Assembly (NCBI GenBank): GCA_964438515.1
Contig: CAYTLK010000002.1
Coordinates: forward strand, 84,085 to 148,084
From: RGIG3701 sp964438515
Lineage (GTDB): Bacteria; Planctomycetota; Planctomycetia; Pirellulales; Thermoguttaceae
Length of the DNA stretch: 64,000 nucleotides
Direction: 5' to 3'
Shown: piece after piece, positions 1 to 7,925 of the stretch
Numbering within the stretch: the first letter of the stretch is position 1
Layout: each line of letters starts with the position of its first letter
Notes under the pieces: generated by a model
The model's database searches: none
Seen by the model: the letters and a program-made list of their open reading frames with translations, nothing else
What the model was told of the DNA's origin: nothing
Program-made: the position numbers and the translations under genes

Positions 1-2
1 TG

Positions 3-821
3 GGAGGAATTATCGGACAGATCGAAAAGAAAGCGACAAAAACGAAGAACGAACTGTACGCGCGTTTTACGCTGGAAGACGAAGAGGGGGCGGTTCCCTG
101 CATCCTTTGGCCGAAAAAATATGTTCTTTTCTGCGATTTTATTCAGCCGGACGCCGTGGTTTTGTGTGTCGGTGAGGTGGATAATCGAAAGAAGGAAGAA
201 GAGGAACAAGCGGAAAAAGCGGCAAAGGAGGCAAAAGAAAAAGCCGAGAAAGCAGCGAAAGAAAAAGCGGAAAAGGAAGCAAAAAGTCTGAAAAGCGCCA
301 AATCAAAAACGAAAAAGAACGTGAAAGACGATAAAATCGAGAAAATGAATGTTCTGGACGATGACGACGATGACGATGATGAGGACGATGAAGAACTCGG
401 AATGATGGATGAATCGTCTGATGACGACGCGGGAGAGTCTGCAGGAGGCGGCGGGGGTGTAAGTTCCGTGAGTTTTATTATCGATAAAATCGTGACGATT
501 GAAAGTTTGCAGAGGGATTATTCGGACGGACTTCATTTATCGATACGTGAAGATGTTCATTCCGCCCAAACTCTGAAAACGTTAAAGGAAATCCTCCGTT
601 CCTCCCCAGGAAATGAAAGACTGGAATTCGAGTTTTTTACGCTCGACGGAAATCACATTATAATGCAGTGCGACTTCACGATGCAAACAACGCCGGAAAT
701 CTTGAAGCAGGTTCGGAACTTGCTGGGACCTAAAAACGTTCAGGTCCTCGTGAGACAGATTCGGCCCGAAAAAAGGGAAGAACACACTTGGAAGAAAAAG
801 TGGAAAAAGAAGGAAGATTAG
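3..821 (+). CDS. dnaE: DNA polymerase III subunit alpha, C-terminal part (5' end outside window)
   Basis: Catalytic subunit of the replicative polymerase, cut by the left window edge; the open frame runs from base 3 without a start. The first ~55 residues read as the C-terminal OB fold of DnaE (GGIIGQIEKKATKTKNELYA, then a segment with CILWP). The last ~115 residues match the DnaE tail (SLQRDYSDGLHLSIRE ... LLGPKNVQVL). Between them lies an unusual linker of about 90 residues: first a Lys/Glu/Ala coiled-coil-like stretch, then an Asp/Glu run (about 350-400), then a Gly run. This linker is low complexity and is not part of the usual family. It ends with a Lys-rich tail. The next gene is convergent. 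The identification rests on the OB fold and tail only, because the polymerase core is not visible here. Confidence 0.85.
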   Translation, partial: GGIIGQIEKKATKTKNELYARFTLEDEEGAVPCILWPKKYVLFCDFIQPDAVVLCVGEVDNRKKEEEEQAEKAAKEAKEKAEKAAKEKAEKEAKSLKSAKSKTKKNVKDDKIEKMNVLDDDDDDDDEDDEELGMMDESSDDDAGESAGGGGGVSSVSFIIDKIVTIESLQRDYSDGLHLSIREDVHSAQTLKTLKEILRSSPGNERLEFEFFTLDGNHIIMQCDFTMQTTPEILKQVRNLLGPKNVQVLVRQIRPEKREEHTWKKKWKKKED

Positions 822-874
822 GAACAAGAAACGCCATGTTTTAAGGTTTTTTTGTACCGTTGCTTTTTGATCGC

Positions 875-908
875 GGGGAGCGGGGCGTTGAAAGCCGCCA
901 CTCTCCCC
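875..908. terminator. GC-rich hairpin between convergent dnaE and hemB
   Basis: GGGGAG (875-880) pairs with CTCCCC (903-908), and an inner GGCG/CGCC adds to the stem. No T-run follows on either strand, so this is a hairpin at a convergent gene junction rather than a textbook intrinsic terminator. Confidence 0.35.
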
Positions 909-956
909 AGACCCATCATCTAGAAAATTTTATAATATTGTTGTGCTTTTAGGACT

Positions 957-1958
957 TTATTTCATTCTCTGTGCGACTTTTTTCGCCCAATATGTAATGA
1001 TGATTCCCGCTCCCGCACGCGTCATCGCAATGAGAGATTCATCCACAATTCGATTTTCATCAATCCAGCCGTTCATCGCGGCGGCTTTCACCATGCTGTA
1101 CTCGCCGGAAACGTTGTAGGTCGCCAGAGGAAGTTCCGGGAAATTCTCGTGTACGAGCCGCACAATGTCGAGGTACGCAAGCGCCGGTTTCACCATAATA
1201 AGGTCGGCGCCTTCTTCTACGTCGAGTTCCACTTCACGCAGCGCAGATTCTGCAACGGACGCAAAATCCATCTGGTAGCTGCGTCGGTCGCCGAATTGCG
1301 GGGCGCTGTCGGCTGCATCTCGGAACGGACCATAGAACGCGCTCGCGTATTTTACCGCGTAACTCATAATGGGAAGATGGGTGAAGCCGTTTCCGTCGAG
1401 TTCGTCGCGCATGGCCGCAATCATTCCGTCCATCATTCCGCTGGGAGCCACCATATCGACGCCCGCTTCCGCCTGAATGCGGGTTTGACGCCGCAGCATT
1501 TCGAGCGTCGCGTCGTTATCGACGTCCATCATTCCGCCGGGAAGCTGTTTCATGCAGCCGCAGTGTCCGTGCGACGTGTACTCGCAGAAACAAACATCGG
1601 TGATGCACAAAAGACTCGGCGCCGCCTGTTTAACGGTTCGAACCGCTCGCGCGATGATTCCGTCCGCCGACATCGCATCGGAACCGGTTTCGTCTTTATG
1701 GGCGGGAATTCCAAAAAGAAGGATTCCTCCAATTCCGAGGCCCGCGAGTTCTTTTACTTCTTCCGCAAGGACGTCGAGCGACATCTGAAAGACGTCCGGC
1801 ATCGAGGGAATTTCGACTTTTACGCCCGTTCCTTCACAAACGAAAAGCGGGAGAATCAGTCGTTCGGGAGTGATGCGGTATTCCGTCACGAGTTTTCGCA
1901 CGGCCGGATTGTGACGCAGGCGGCGAGGACGAATCGGCATATAATTTTCAGGTTCCAT
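957..1958 (-). CDS. hemB: Delta-aminolevulinic acid dehydratase (porphobilinogen synthase)
   Basis: Condenses two 5-aminolevulinate molecules to porphobilinogen in cytoplasmic haem synthesis. The 333 aa are full length for the family. The zinc-site cysteines are present (C123, C125, C133 in DVCFCEYTSHGHCG), so this is a Zn-type enzyme. The two active-site lysines are visible as K203 (in SYAVKYASAFYG) and K257 (in MVKPALAYLD). A strong ribosome site (TATAGGAGGAACTT) precedes the ATG at 1958. It lies 213 bp downstream of lnt on the same strand, so a separate promoter is possible. No other haem gene is in the window. Confidence 0.97.
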   Translation of the reverse strand: MEPENYMPIRPRRLRHNPAVRKLVTEYRITPERLILPLFVCEGTGVKVEIPSMPDVFQMSLDVLAEEVKELAGLGIGGILLFGIPAHKDETGSDAMSADGIIARAVRTVKQAAPSLLCITDVCFCEYTSHGHCGCMKQLPGGMMDVDNDATLEMLRRQTRIQAEAGVDMVAPSGMMDGMIAAMRDELDGNGFTHLPIMSYAVKYASAFYGPFRDAADSAPQFGDRRSYQMDFASVAESALREVELDVEEGADLIMVKPALAYLDIVRLVHENFPELPLATYNVSGEYSMVKAAAMNGWIDENRIVDESLIAMTRAGAGIIITYWAKKVAQRMK

Positions 1959-2171
1959 TTAAGTTCCTCCTATAGTTCTTTTTTTATCCTGGATCGTTTT
2001 CAAAACATCCAGTTTTATTCAGTTTTATGTAATATTTTTTAAATATTATTGAAGTTTATTCAACATCGTTGCAATTAATTAAATATTGTAGCACAAAAAA
2101 GTCTTTTGTACAGACCTCCTGCGTCTGTTTTGGAAGGAAGAGTGGACTTTTTTCTCCTTTTTGAGCCGGAT

Positions 2172-3974
2172 TCAGTTCGGAGACACGTTTTTTTCCTGTT
2201 TTTTCGGACGGCGTTTGACGTTCCACATCCCCCAAAAGAGAAACAAAAGCGGAATCCAAAGGAAGTATCCCCCATATTCTGTGAATATCGTACGTCGCGA
2301 GTCCCGCTGCACATGCGCGTAAAGAACATCGGATTTTCCCGTCGGAACCTCCGAAAGAATGCATCCGTTGCTGCTGATGGACGCCGAAATGCCGTAATTT
2401 GCCGCCACAAGGAAAGGTTTGCGGTTTTCAATCGCTCGAAAAACGCCGCACGCGAGATGAAGTCGATTTTCGTTCGAATATCCGAACCACCCATTATTCG
2501 TGAGATTGATGATGCAGTCCGGCTCGCAGCCCCTGCGGCGTAACGTCGCGATTTGTCGGCGCGTCAGTCGGCCTAAAACAGACTCGAAACAGAGACTCAT
2601 GCTTGCGGAAAGCGTGTCGCCGTTTTGAAGCGGAATCACAATTTCGGCCGGACTTTCGCCCGAATTTAACGATCCAATTGGAAACATCGATTCCAAACTC
2701 GGCCAAAATTTTTGCAGCGCCCTCACAACGGGAATGTACTCGCCAAACGGTACAAGAATCATCTTGTGATACGCGTTCGATATTCGAACTTCCTGTGTGT
2801 CGAACGGAACGAGAATCGCCGAATTGTAGTAACGCACATCTTTTTGCGTGTACTGACAGATGGAACAGCCCGCTAAAAAGGACGTTTTGATGTAATTTTG
2901 AACGTAAAAACGCAGATTTTCCTGTGAAACGTCCGCGATTTGCGCCGCTCGTTTCTGAAACTCGTCCGCAGAAATCGGCTCGTCGTTTTCGTCGAGGAGT
3001 CCCTGGGGCTGAAACGCATTTTTTTCCGCAAAAATGATGGGGTAGCGGTAGATACATTCTGGAAAAACGACCAAATCGACGTGAGGCGTCGTCGTTCCAT
3101 CCGCTTCCGTCTCGGAATATGTTTTTTGTGCAAGTTTCAAATATTCGCGTTCCGTTTTTTCCACAAGTTCCGGTGTCGTGCTGAGTTCGGACGGAATGCA
3201 CCCCTGAATCAGCGCGATATTTCCAACAGGTGCGTTCGGATTGGGTTCCGCAAGTCGGAACGCGCCGTACCCGACCAAAAAAACGGAGGCGAGAAAAAAC
3301 GCAGTAAACGCCGCAAATTTTGAGGAATATTTTTTTTCGAAAAGCACAACGGTCAGAGCGGCGCTGAGGAACACGAAAAGCGCGGAAGTCCCCCACTGAC
3401 CCGCCAAATCGGCCGTCTGAATCATGAGGGGTGTACGGTAAAAAACGTCGGCGACGGACGCCAGCATGAATCCGGAAAAAATCCAGCCTCGCAGCACGTC
3501 GCATGCAGCCCAAACGATCGAAACGACGAAAAGAAACGTGAGTGTTCGAACGGAAGACGAAAAAACACGGCGTCCTAAAAGCGGATAGAGGACGCGCGGG
3601 AGTTTTCGATGTACAATATTCCGTGAAACGGCAGTAAAAAGCGGGAGGTAGCAGCCCAAGTAAGCCGCAAGCGCCAGCATTAATACATTATTAATAGGGT
3701 GCGGATAGCGGATGTAGTGCGCTTCACAAATCCAAAAGAGGGTTCCGAAAGCCCAAATCTTCCAGTACGGATGGCGGCCGGGAAGCCGACGTCGAAAAAG
3801 AACCGGAAGGAGAATCGCCGCAAGTGACGGAAAAATCAGCCCTTTCCACTCGAAAAGCGGGAGGGCGAGAACGTAACAAACGACGTGAATCCCTAAAAGA
3901 AGCGTCAAAAAGTGCGGAGATCGAAAAAATGAAAAACGTACATAATTAAAATCGGAAACAGCTTTGAAACGCAT
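2172..3974 (-). CDS. lnt: Apolipoprotein N-acyltransferase
   Basis: Inner-membrane enzyme that adds the third acyl chain to lipoproteins, the last step of lipoprotein maturation in diderms. The N-terminal ~240 residues hold several hydrophobic segments. The C-terminal half is a nitrilase (carbon-nitrogen hydrolase) domain with the catalytic triad visible: E306 (VVFPE), K404 (AYHKMILVPFGEY) and C462 (SLCFE). NLTNNGWFG follows as in the family. At 600 aa it is somewhat longer than usual (about 500-550). The start is well supported by GCAGGAGAG upstream of the ATG. The upstream FliN-like gene stops only 35 bp before, so the two are probably cotranscribed. The assignment is firm; the physiological link to the FliN-like neighbour is unknown. 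Confidence 0.95.
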   Translation of the reverse strand: MRFKAVSDFNYVRFSFFRSPHFLTLLLGIHVVCYVLALPLFEWKGLIFPSLAAILLPVLFRRRLPGRHPYWKIWAFGTLFWICEAHYIRYPHPINNVLMLALAAYLGCYLPLFTAVSRNIVHRKLPRVLYPLLGRRVFSSSVRTLTFLFVVSIVWAACDVLRGWIFSGFMLASVADVFYRTPLMIQTADLAGQWGTSALFVFLSAALTVVLFEKKYSSKFAAFTAFFLASVFLVGYGAFRLAEPNPNAPVGNIALIQGCIPSELSTTPELVEKTEREYLKLAQKTYSETEADGTTTPHVDLVVFPECIYRYPIIFAEKNAFQPQGLLDENDEPISADEFQKRAAQIADVSQENLRFYVQNYIKTSFLAGCSICQYTQKDVRYYNSAILVPFDTQEVRISNAYHKMILVPFGEYIPVVRALQKFWPSLESMFPIGSLNSGESPAEIVIPLQNGDTLSASMSLCFESVLGRLTRRQIATLRRRGCEPDCIINLTNNGWFGYSNENRLHLACGVFRAIENRKPFLVAANYGISASISSNGCILSEVPTGKSDVLYAHVQRDSRRTIFTEYGGYFLWIPLLFLFWGMWNVKRRPKKQEKNVSPN

Positions 3975-4009
3975 AAAAACTCTCCTGCAAAAACACGCGG
4001 GAGCTGGAA

Positions 4010-6168
4010 TTATTTGCGCAGTTCTTCCAGTTTTACTCCCACGCAGTCTTCATATTCTACCGGAAATCCGTTTCCAGCGCAACCTCCATTTATAAAAACT
4101 TCGGCTTTTGCGTCTTTTTTTTGTCCCAAATTGAGGAAACTTCCGACTTGAAGCCCCAAAAGTGCCGTCAGTGGGAGGCGCGTGCGTCCCAGCGAAACGG
4201 AAATCGGTACGGAAATATCCATTAATGGAGACGCGTTGATGGTCTCGTTTTGATTTTTTGAAGAATCTTTCTCAAAATTCTGTGAAAAATCGAGCGAGAA
4301 AGGCGTTTTTTCCTGTTTATTTTTCCAATCGGACGGTTTTTCCAGAAGCGTTTCCGGAGTGATTGCGTCTGCGGGCCGCGGAACGTTTTCGGAAACCGGC
4401 AGTTCAAAGGTTTTTGCAATTACGAAACTTTTTTCCGTCCATTTTTCGTGCGAAATTTCCGGAATTATAAAATATGTACATTCGTCGTTCTTTGTTTCCG
4501 GGACGTTTACGATTTGTATAGGTTCGAATGATGTTCCGTTTTTCAAAGTGTCGAGAGGAATGCGCGTTTCGACGATGGAAAAAGACGGCGATTCCGAATT
4601 TTCGACCCGTTTTGAGGGACTGAAAACCGGTTCGGCTGTGTTTTTTGTGCGCGATTCTTCTTCAACTTGTAATTGTTCGTAAATCTTTTCGGTGAAACGA
4701 CTTGCATGCAGGCGCCACCGCTGTGTATTTGCGGGATGCGCGTAATGAATTTGCGACAAAATCCGTTCCTCACGCAACGCACGAGCACGCGGCGAAACGA
4801 TTCTTGTACGAAAATGAAACCGGTGAAGAAATCTCGGAAGTTCCGAAAATTCCAATGTTTGTTTCTTCGATTCAGTTTCCGGTTGAGTTTCAGCTTTAAT
4901 TTCCGATTCAACTTCAGCTTCAGTTTCCGGTTGAGTTTCAGCTTCAGTTTCCGGTTGAGTTTCCGATTGAGTTTCCGATTGAGTTTCCGATTGAGTTTCC
5001 GATTGAGTTTCCGANNNNNNNNNNNNNNNNNNNNNNNNNNNNNNNNNNNNNNNNNNNNNNNNNNNNNNNNNNNNNNNNNNNNNNNNNNNNNNNNNNNNNN
5101 NNNNNNNNNNNNNNTTTCCGATTGAGTTTCCGATTGAGTTTCCGATTGAGTTTCCGATTGAGTTTCCGATTGAGTTTCCGAATCGGTCGCGAGGGTGGAA
5201 AAACTTTCTAAATAGGAATTTTGTTCGATTGTTTTCTGAATGTTTGAATTGTGTTCTGATTTTTGGGACGTTTTTATTTCGATTTTTTCGAGTTCGCGGA
5301 CGGGCTTCGGCGTTTCGGGAGACAAAATGCGTCCGGAAGGGGAATTTTGAGAGTGCGCCCTTAAAATATCGGGGGCTGAAATCGGCCCAAACATCCACGC
5401 ACACCCCTCGCTCCCGTCAAACTTTCGAATGGAAAACGAACGAAATTCTAAAGCATTGTTTTCTTGAGTTTTTTCGTCTGCATTTCGCTGCGGCAAAACA
5501 TCAAAAAGCGGTTCCAAAGACTCAATGCGGCCGTAAAAAAATTGGGCCGAATGGTAAAATGGGTTTGGAGACGGTTCCGTTTCGACGGGATTTTTCGCTG
5601 CTTCTTCGGCTGAATTTTCGATTGAATTTTTCGCTATTTTTGCAGTTGAAATTCTGTCTGAAATCTGTGTTTCTTTCAAACTCTCGAATTTTGGAAATTT
5701 GGAGGGAGCGAAAAGGGATTCCAGCGCGTTTGCAAGCAAAAAAATTCGTGATTTTCCCGCGATTCCAGGGTTCGAGTACCACGAAGGGAGAATTCCGCCG
5801 TGTTCCGCAAGGAGAAAGACTCCCAGCGCGTCTTGAAAAGGAAAAGTGATTGCAAAACCGGCGCCCTGAAACGTTTTGGGTCGTTTCCAAACGGTATTTC
5901 TCGGCATTCCGGCGGGATTTTCGGGGGAAAGTTCAAATGTTTCGCCTAAAATATCGAGAAATCGTTCAAGAACGGTCGCGAGTTCCTGTAAAAACGGGGA
6001 TGTGTGAACGGATTCCAATCGAAATTCCGAATCAGAATCAAACGCTTTCGGAACGTTATTTTTGGGAATGAAACCGCTGAGAATCGCATCCATACGTTCC
6101 TCTTCACCCGCGGCGGGTGCGTCGTCGGATTCCTTAAAAAACGTATTTTCTGTGGAGGATGAGGGCAT
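4010..6168 (-). CDS. FliN/SpoA-domain protein with long SETQ repeat, interrupted by an assembly gap
   Basis: One gene split by 100 N at 5015-5114. The 5' part (6168 to the gap) and the 3' part (gap to 4010) are in different frames as assembled, but both read the same SETQ repeat, so the break is artificial. The last ~75 residues form a FliN/SpoA domain (PLMDISVPISVSLGRTRLPL ... LLGLQVGSFLNL ... INGG), as in flagellar switch and type III secretion C-ring proteins. The N-terminal ~180 residues (FLDILGETFELSPENPAG, FPFQDALGVFLLAEHGG) may be a divergent FliM/FliY-like part. The middle is Ser/Glu/Thr/Gln-rich and probably disordered. I prefer the ATG at 6168 with GGTGA upstream; an in-frame TTG lies at 6180. 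No other flagellar gene is in the window, so a motor role is inference. Confidence 0.7.
4961..5180 (-). repeat. 12-bp tandem repeat encoding Ser-Glu-Thr-Gln
   Basis: The plus-strand unit TTTCCGATTGAG repeats head to tail on both sides of the gap and reads SETQ on the minus strand. Degenerate copies (PETE, AETQ) continue toward 4890. The unit is a multiple of three, so copy-number change keeps the frame. Confidence 0.95.
5015..5114. other. Assembly gap (100 N) inside the SETQ repeat
   Basis: Exactly 100 N, the conventional placeholder. Phasing of the perfect 12-bp unit on both sides requires the missing length to be 5 + 12k bases. Confidence 0.98.
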
Positions 6169-6456
6169 ACAATTCACCAAATCCGAAAGGAATTTGAAAT
6201 TTTGAAAAGAAACAACATTCGAACTTCTTCACGATTATCGGCACAATCGCGCCAGAACTTAAGCTGAAAACAAACGGTCGGACTGTTAAAATTCATACAG
6301 ACGGTATAATTTTTCAGGAGGTGCTGGTTTTTTATCGAAAATCGTGTACTATATAAGGTGTAATCGACAAATTTTGCCGAACTATAAGAATAAGGAATAA
6401 TATCATTCTTTATAAAACATGAAAATAAGTACAAAATTCATTGGAGATAAAAGAAC
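6169..6456. promoter_or_regulatory. Divergent promoter region between the FliN-like gene and argH
   Basis: A 288-bp AT-rich spacer between divergent genes. A GTGTACTATATAAGG element near 6345 looks like a -10 region for argH, but I cannot fix a convincing -35. No RNA gene or further ORF is supported. Confidence 0.4.
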
Positions 6457-7860
6457 GTGAATCATCAGTCGCAGGCCGCCAACAAGGCGTGGGGGGGCGT
6501 TTTCGAGGACGCCGCCGATCCGAGAATGGAAAAATTTACGGAAAGTATCAGTTTTGATAAACGTTTGTATCGTCAGGATATTCGCGGCTCGCAGGCGCAT
6601 GCGGCGATGCTTGCGAAAGTCGGAGTTTTGACCGACGAAGAGGCGCAGTCCATTCGGGACGGTCTCGAAGGAATTCTGCACGATATTGAGGCGGGAAATT
6701 TCGAATACTCGCAGAAACTCGAAGACATTCATATGCACGTCGAGAAGGAACTGATTCAGAGAATCGGCGACACCGGGCGTAAGCTGCATACGGGAAGAAG
6801 TCGGAACGACCAGGTTTCGACGGATTTTCGGCTTTGGGTTCGTGATGCGATCGACACGCTCGACGGACTTCTGAAAAATCTGCAAAAATCATTCGTAGGG
6901 CGCTGTGATGCGGATTTCGACTGCATTTTACCGGGATACACGCACACTCAGCGCGCTCAGCCGGTGCTCGCGCCGCATTACTGGCTCTGCTACGTGGAAA
7001 AATACGCGAGAGACCGTGAGCGGCTGATGGACTGTCGAAAACGGGTGAACACGCTGTCGCTCGGTGCTGCGGCGCTCGCAGGAACGTCCATTCCGATTGA
7101 TCGTTTCGAGACGGCAAAACTTTTAGGTTTTGAACGTGTGGCGGCAAACTCGCTCGACGTGTCGAGTGACCGCGATTTCGCACTGGAATTCCTCTTTTGT
7201 TTGGCTGTGATTTCCGAACATTTAAGTACTTGGGCGGAAGAGTGGATCTGGTGGTCCACCTGTGAGTTCAATTTCATTAAATTACCGCAAAAGTTCTGTA
7301 CCGGGTCGAGTATTATGCCGCAAAAGGTGAATCCGGATCTGCTGGAACTGATTCGCGGAAAAACGGCGAGGGTCATCGGCGACCTTCAGACGCTCATGGT
7401 GCTCGTTAAAGGGTTGATTCTTGCTTACAATCGGGATTTGCAGGAAGATAAAGAACCTGTTTTTGACGCTTTTGATACAGTTTCCGCTTCTTTGGACCTT
7501 GCGGCCGACATGGTGCGGGACGCGAAGCTGAATCGGGAAGCAATTCAGGAACGCCTTGAAAAAGGGTATTTGGACGCGACGACGTTTATGGAATTCCTCA
7601 TTAAACGCGGAATCCCGCAGCGGACGGCGCACGGAATGGTCGGTCGGCTCGTACGTTCGGCGATGAATCGCGGCGCGGCGCTTGCGGAACTCCCTCTCGC
7701 GGAGTTTCAGGCCGAGTGTTCCGATTTGGATGATTCCGTGTATGAAATTCTGGGCGTGCAGAAAGCGATTGAAGCGTTTCAGAGTTACGGTTCCACCGCG
7801 GCCGTTCAGGTTCGCAGTCAGATTGATGCGTGGAAAAAACGGCTGGAAGACGAAAAATAA
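6457..7860 (+). CDS. argH: Argininosuccinate lyase
   Basis: Splits argininosuccinate into arginine and fumarate, the last step of arginine synthesis, in the cytoplasm. The 467 aa are the usual length. The fumarase/aspartase superfamily signature GSSIMPQKVNPD lies at residues 283-294. The other conserved blocks HTGRSRNDQV (111-120) and YTHTQRAQP (161-169) are also present. The start is a GTG at 6457 with TTGGAGA about 10 nt upstream. It is a single gene here; no other arginine genes are adjacent. The downstream gene begins about 65 bp later on the same strand. Confidence 0.97.
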   Translation: MNHQSQAANKAWGGVFEDAADPRMEKFTESISFDKRLYRQDIRGSQAHAAMLAKVGVLTDEEAQSIRDGLEGILHDIEAGNFEYSQKLEDIHMHVEKELIQRIGDTGRKLHTGRSRNDQVSTDFRLWVRDAIDTLDGLLKNLQKSFVGRCDADFDCILPGYTHTQRAQPVLAPHYWLCYVEKYARDRERLMDCRKRVNTLSLGAAALAGTSIPIDRFETAKLLGFERVAANSLDVSSDRDFALEFLFCLAVISEHLSTWAEEWIWWSTCEFNFIKLPQKFCTGSSIMPQKVNPDLLELIRGKTARVIGDLQTLMVLVKGLILAYNRDLQEDKEPVFDAFDTVSASLDLAADMVRDAKLNREAIQERLEKGYLDATTFMEFLIKRGIPQRTAHGMVGRLVRSAMNRGAALAELPLAEFQAECSDLDDSVYEILGVQKAIEAFQSYGSTAAVQVRSQIDAWKKRLEDEK

Positions 7861-7925
7861 ACGTACTGTATTCATTATTTAACTGCTATTCATCAAAACT
7901 CATGGATTTTTCGAGAGAGAACCAA

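Noticed and set aside
1149..2042. Long plus-strand frame opposite hemB
   Set aside because: It is a mirror of the hemB coding strand, with no ribosome site and no family match.
4961..5180. CRISPR-like array
   Set aside because: The repeat is a 12-bp head-to-tail unit without spacers and encodes SETQ in frame.
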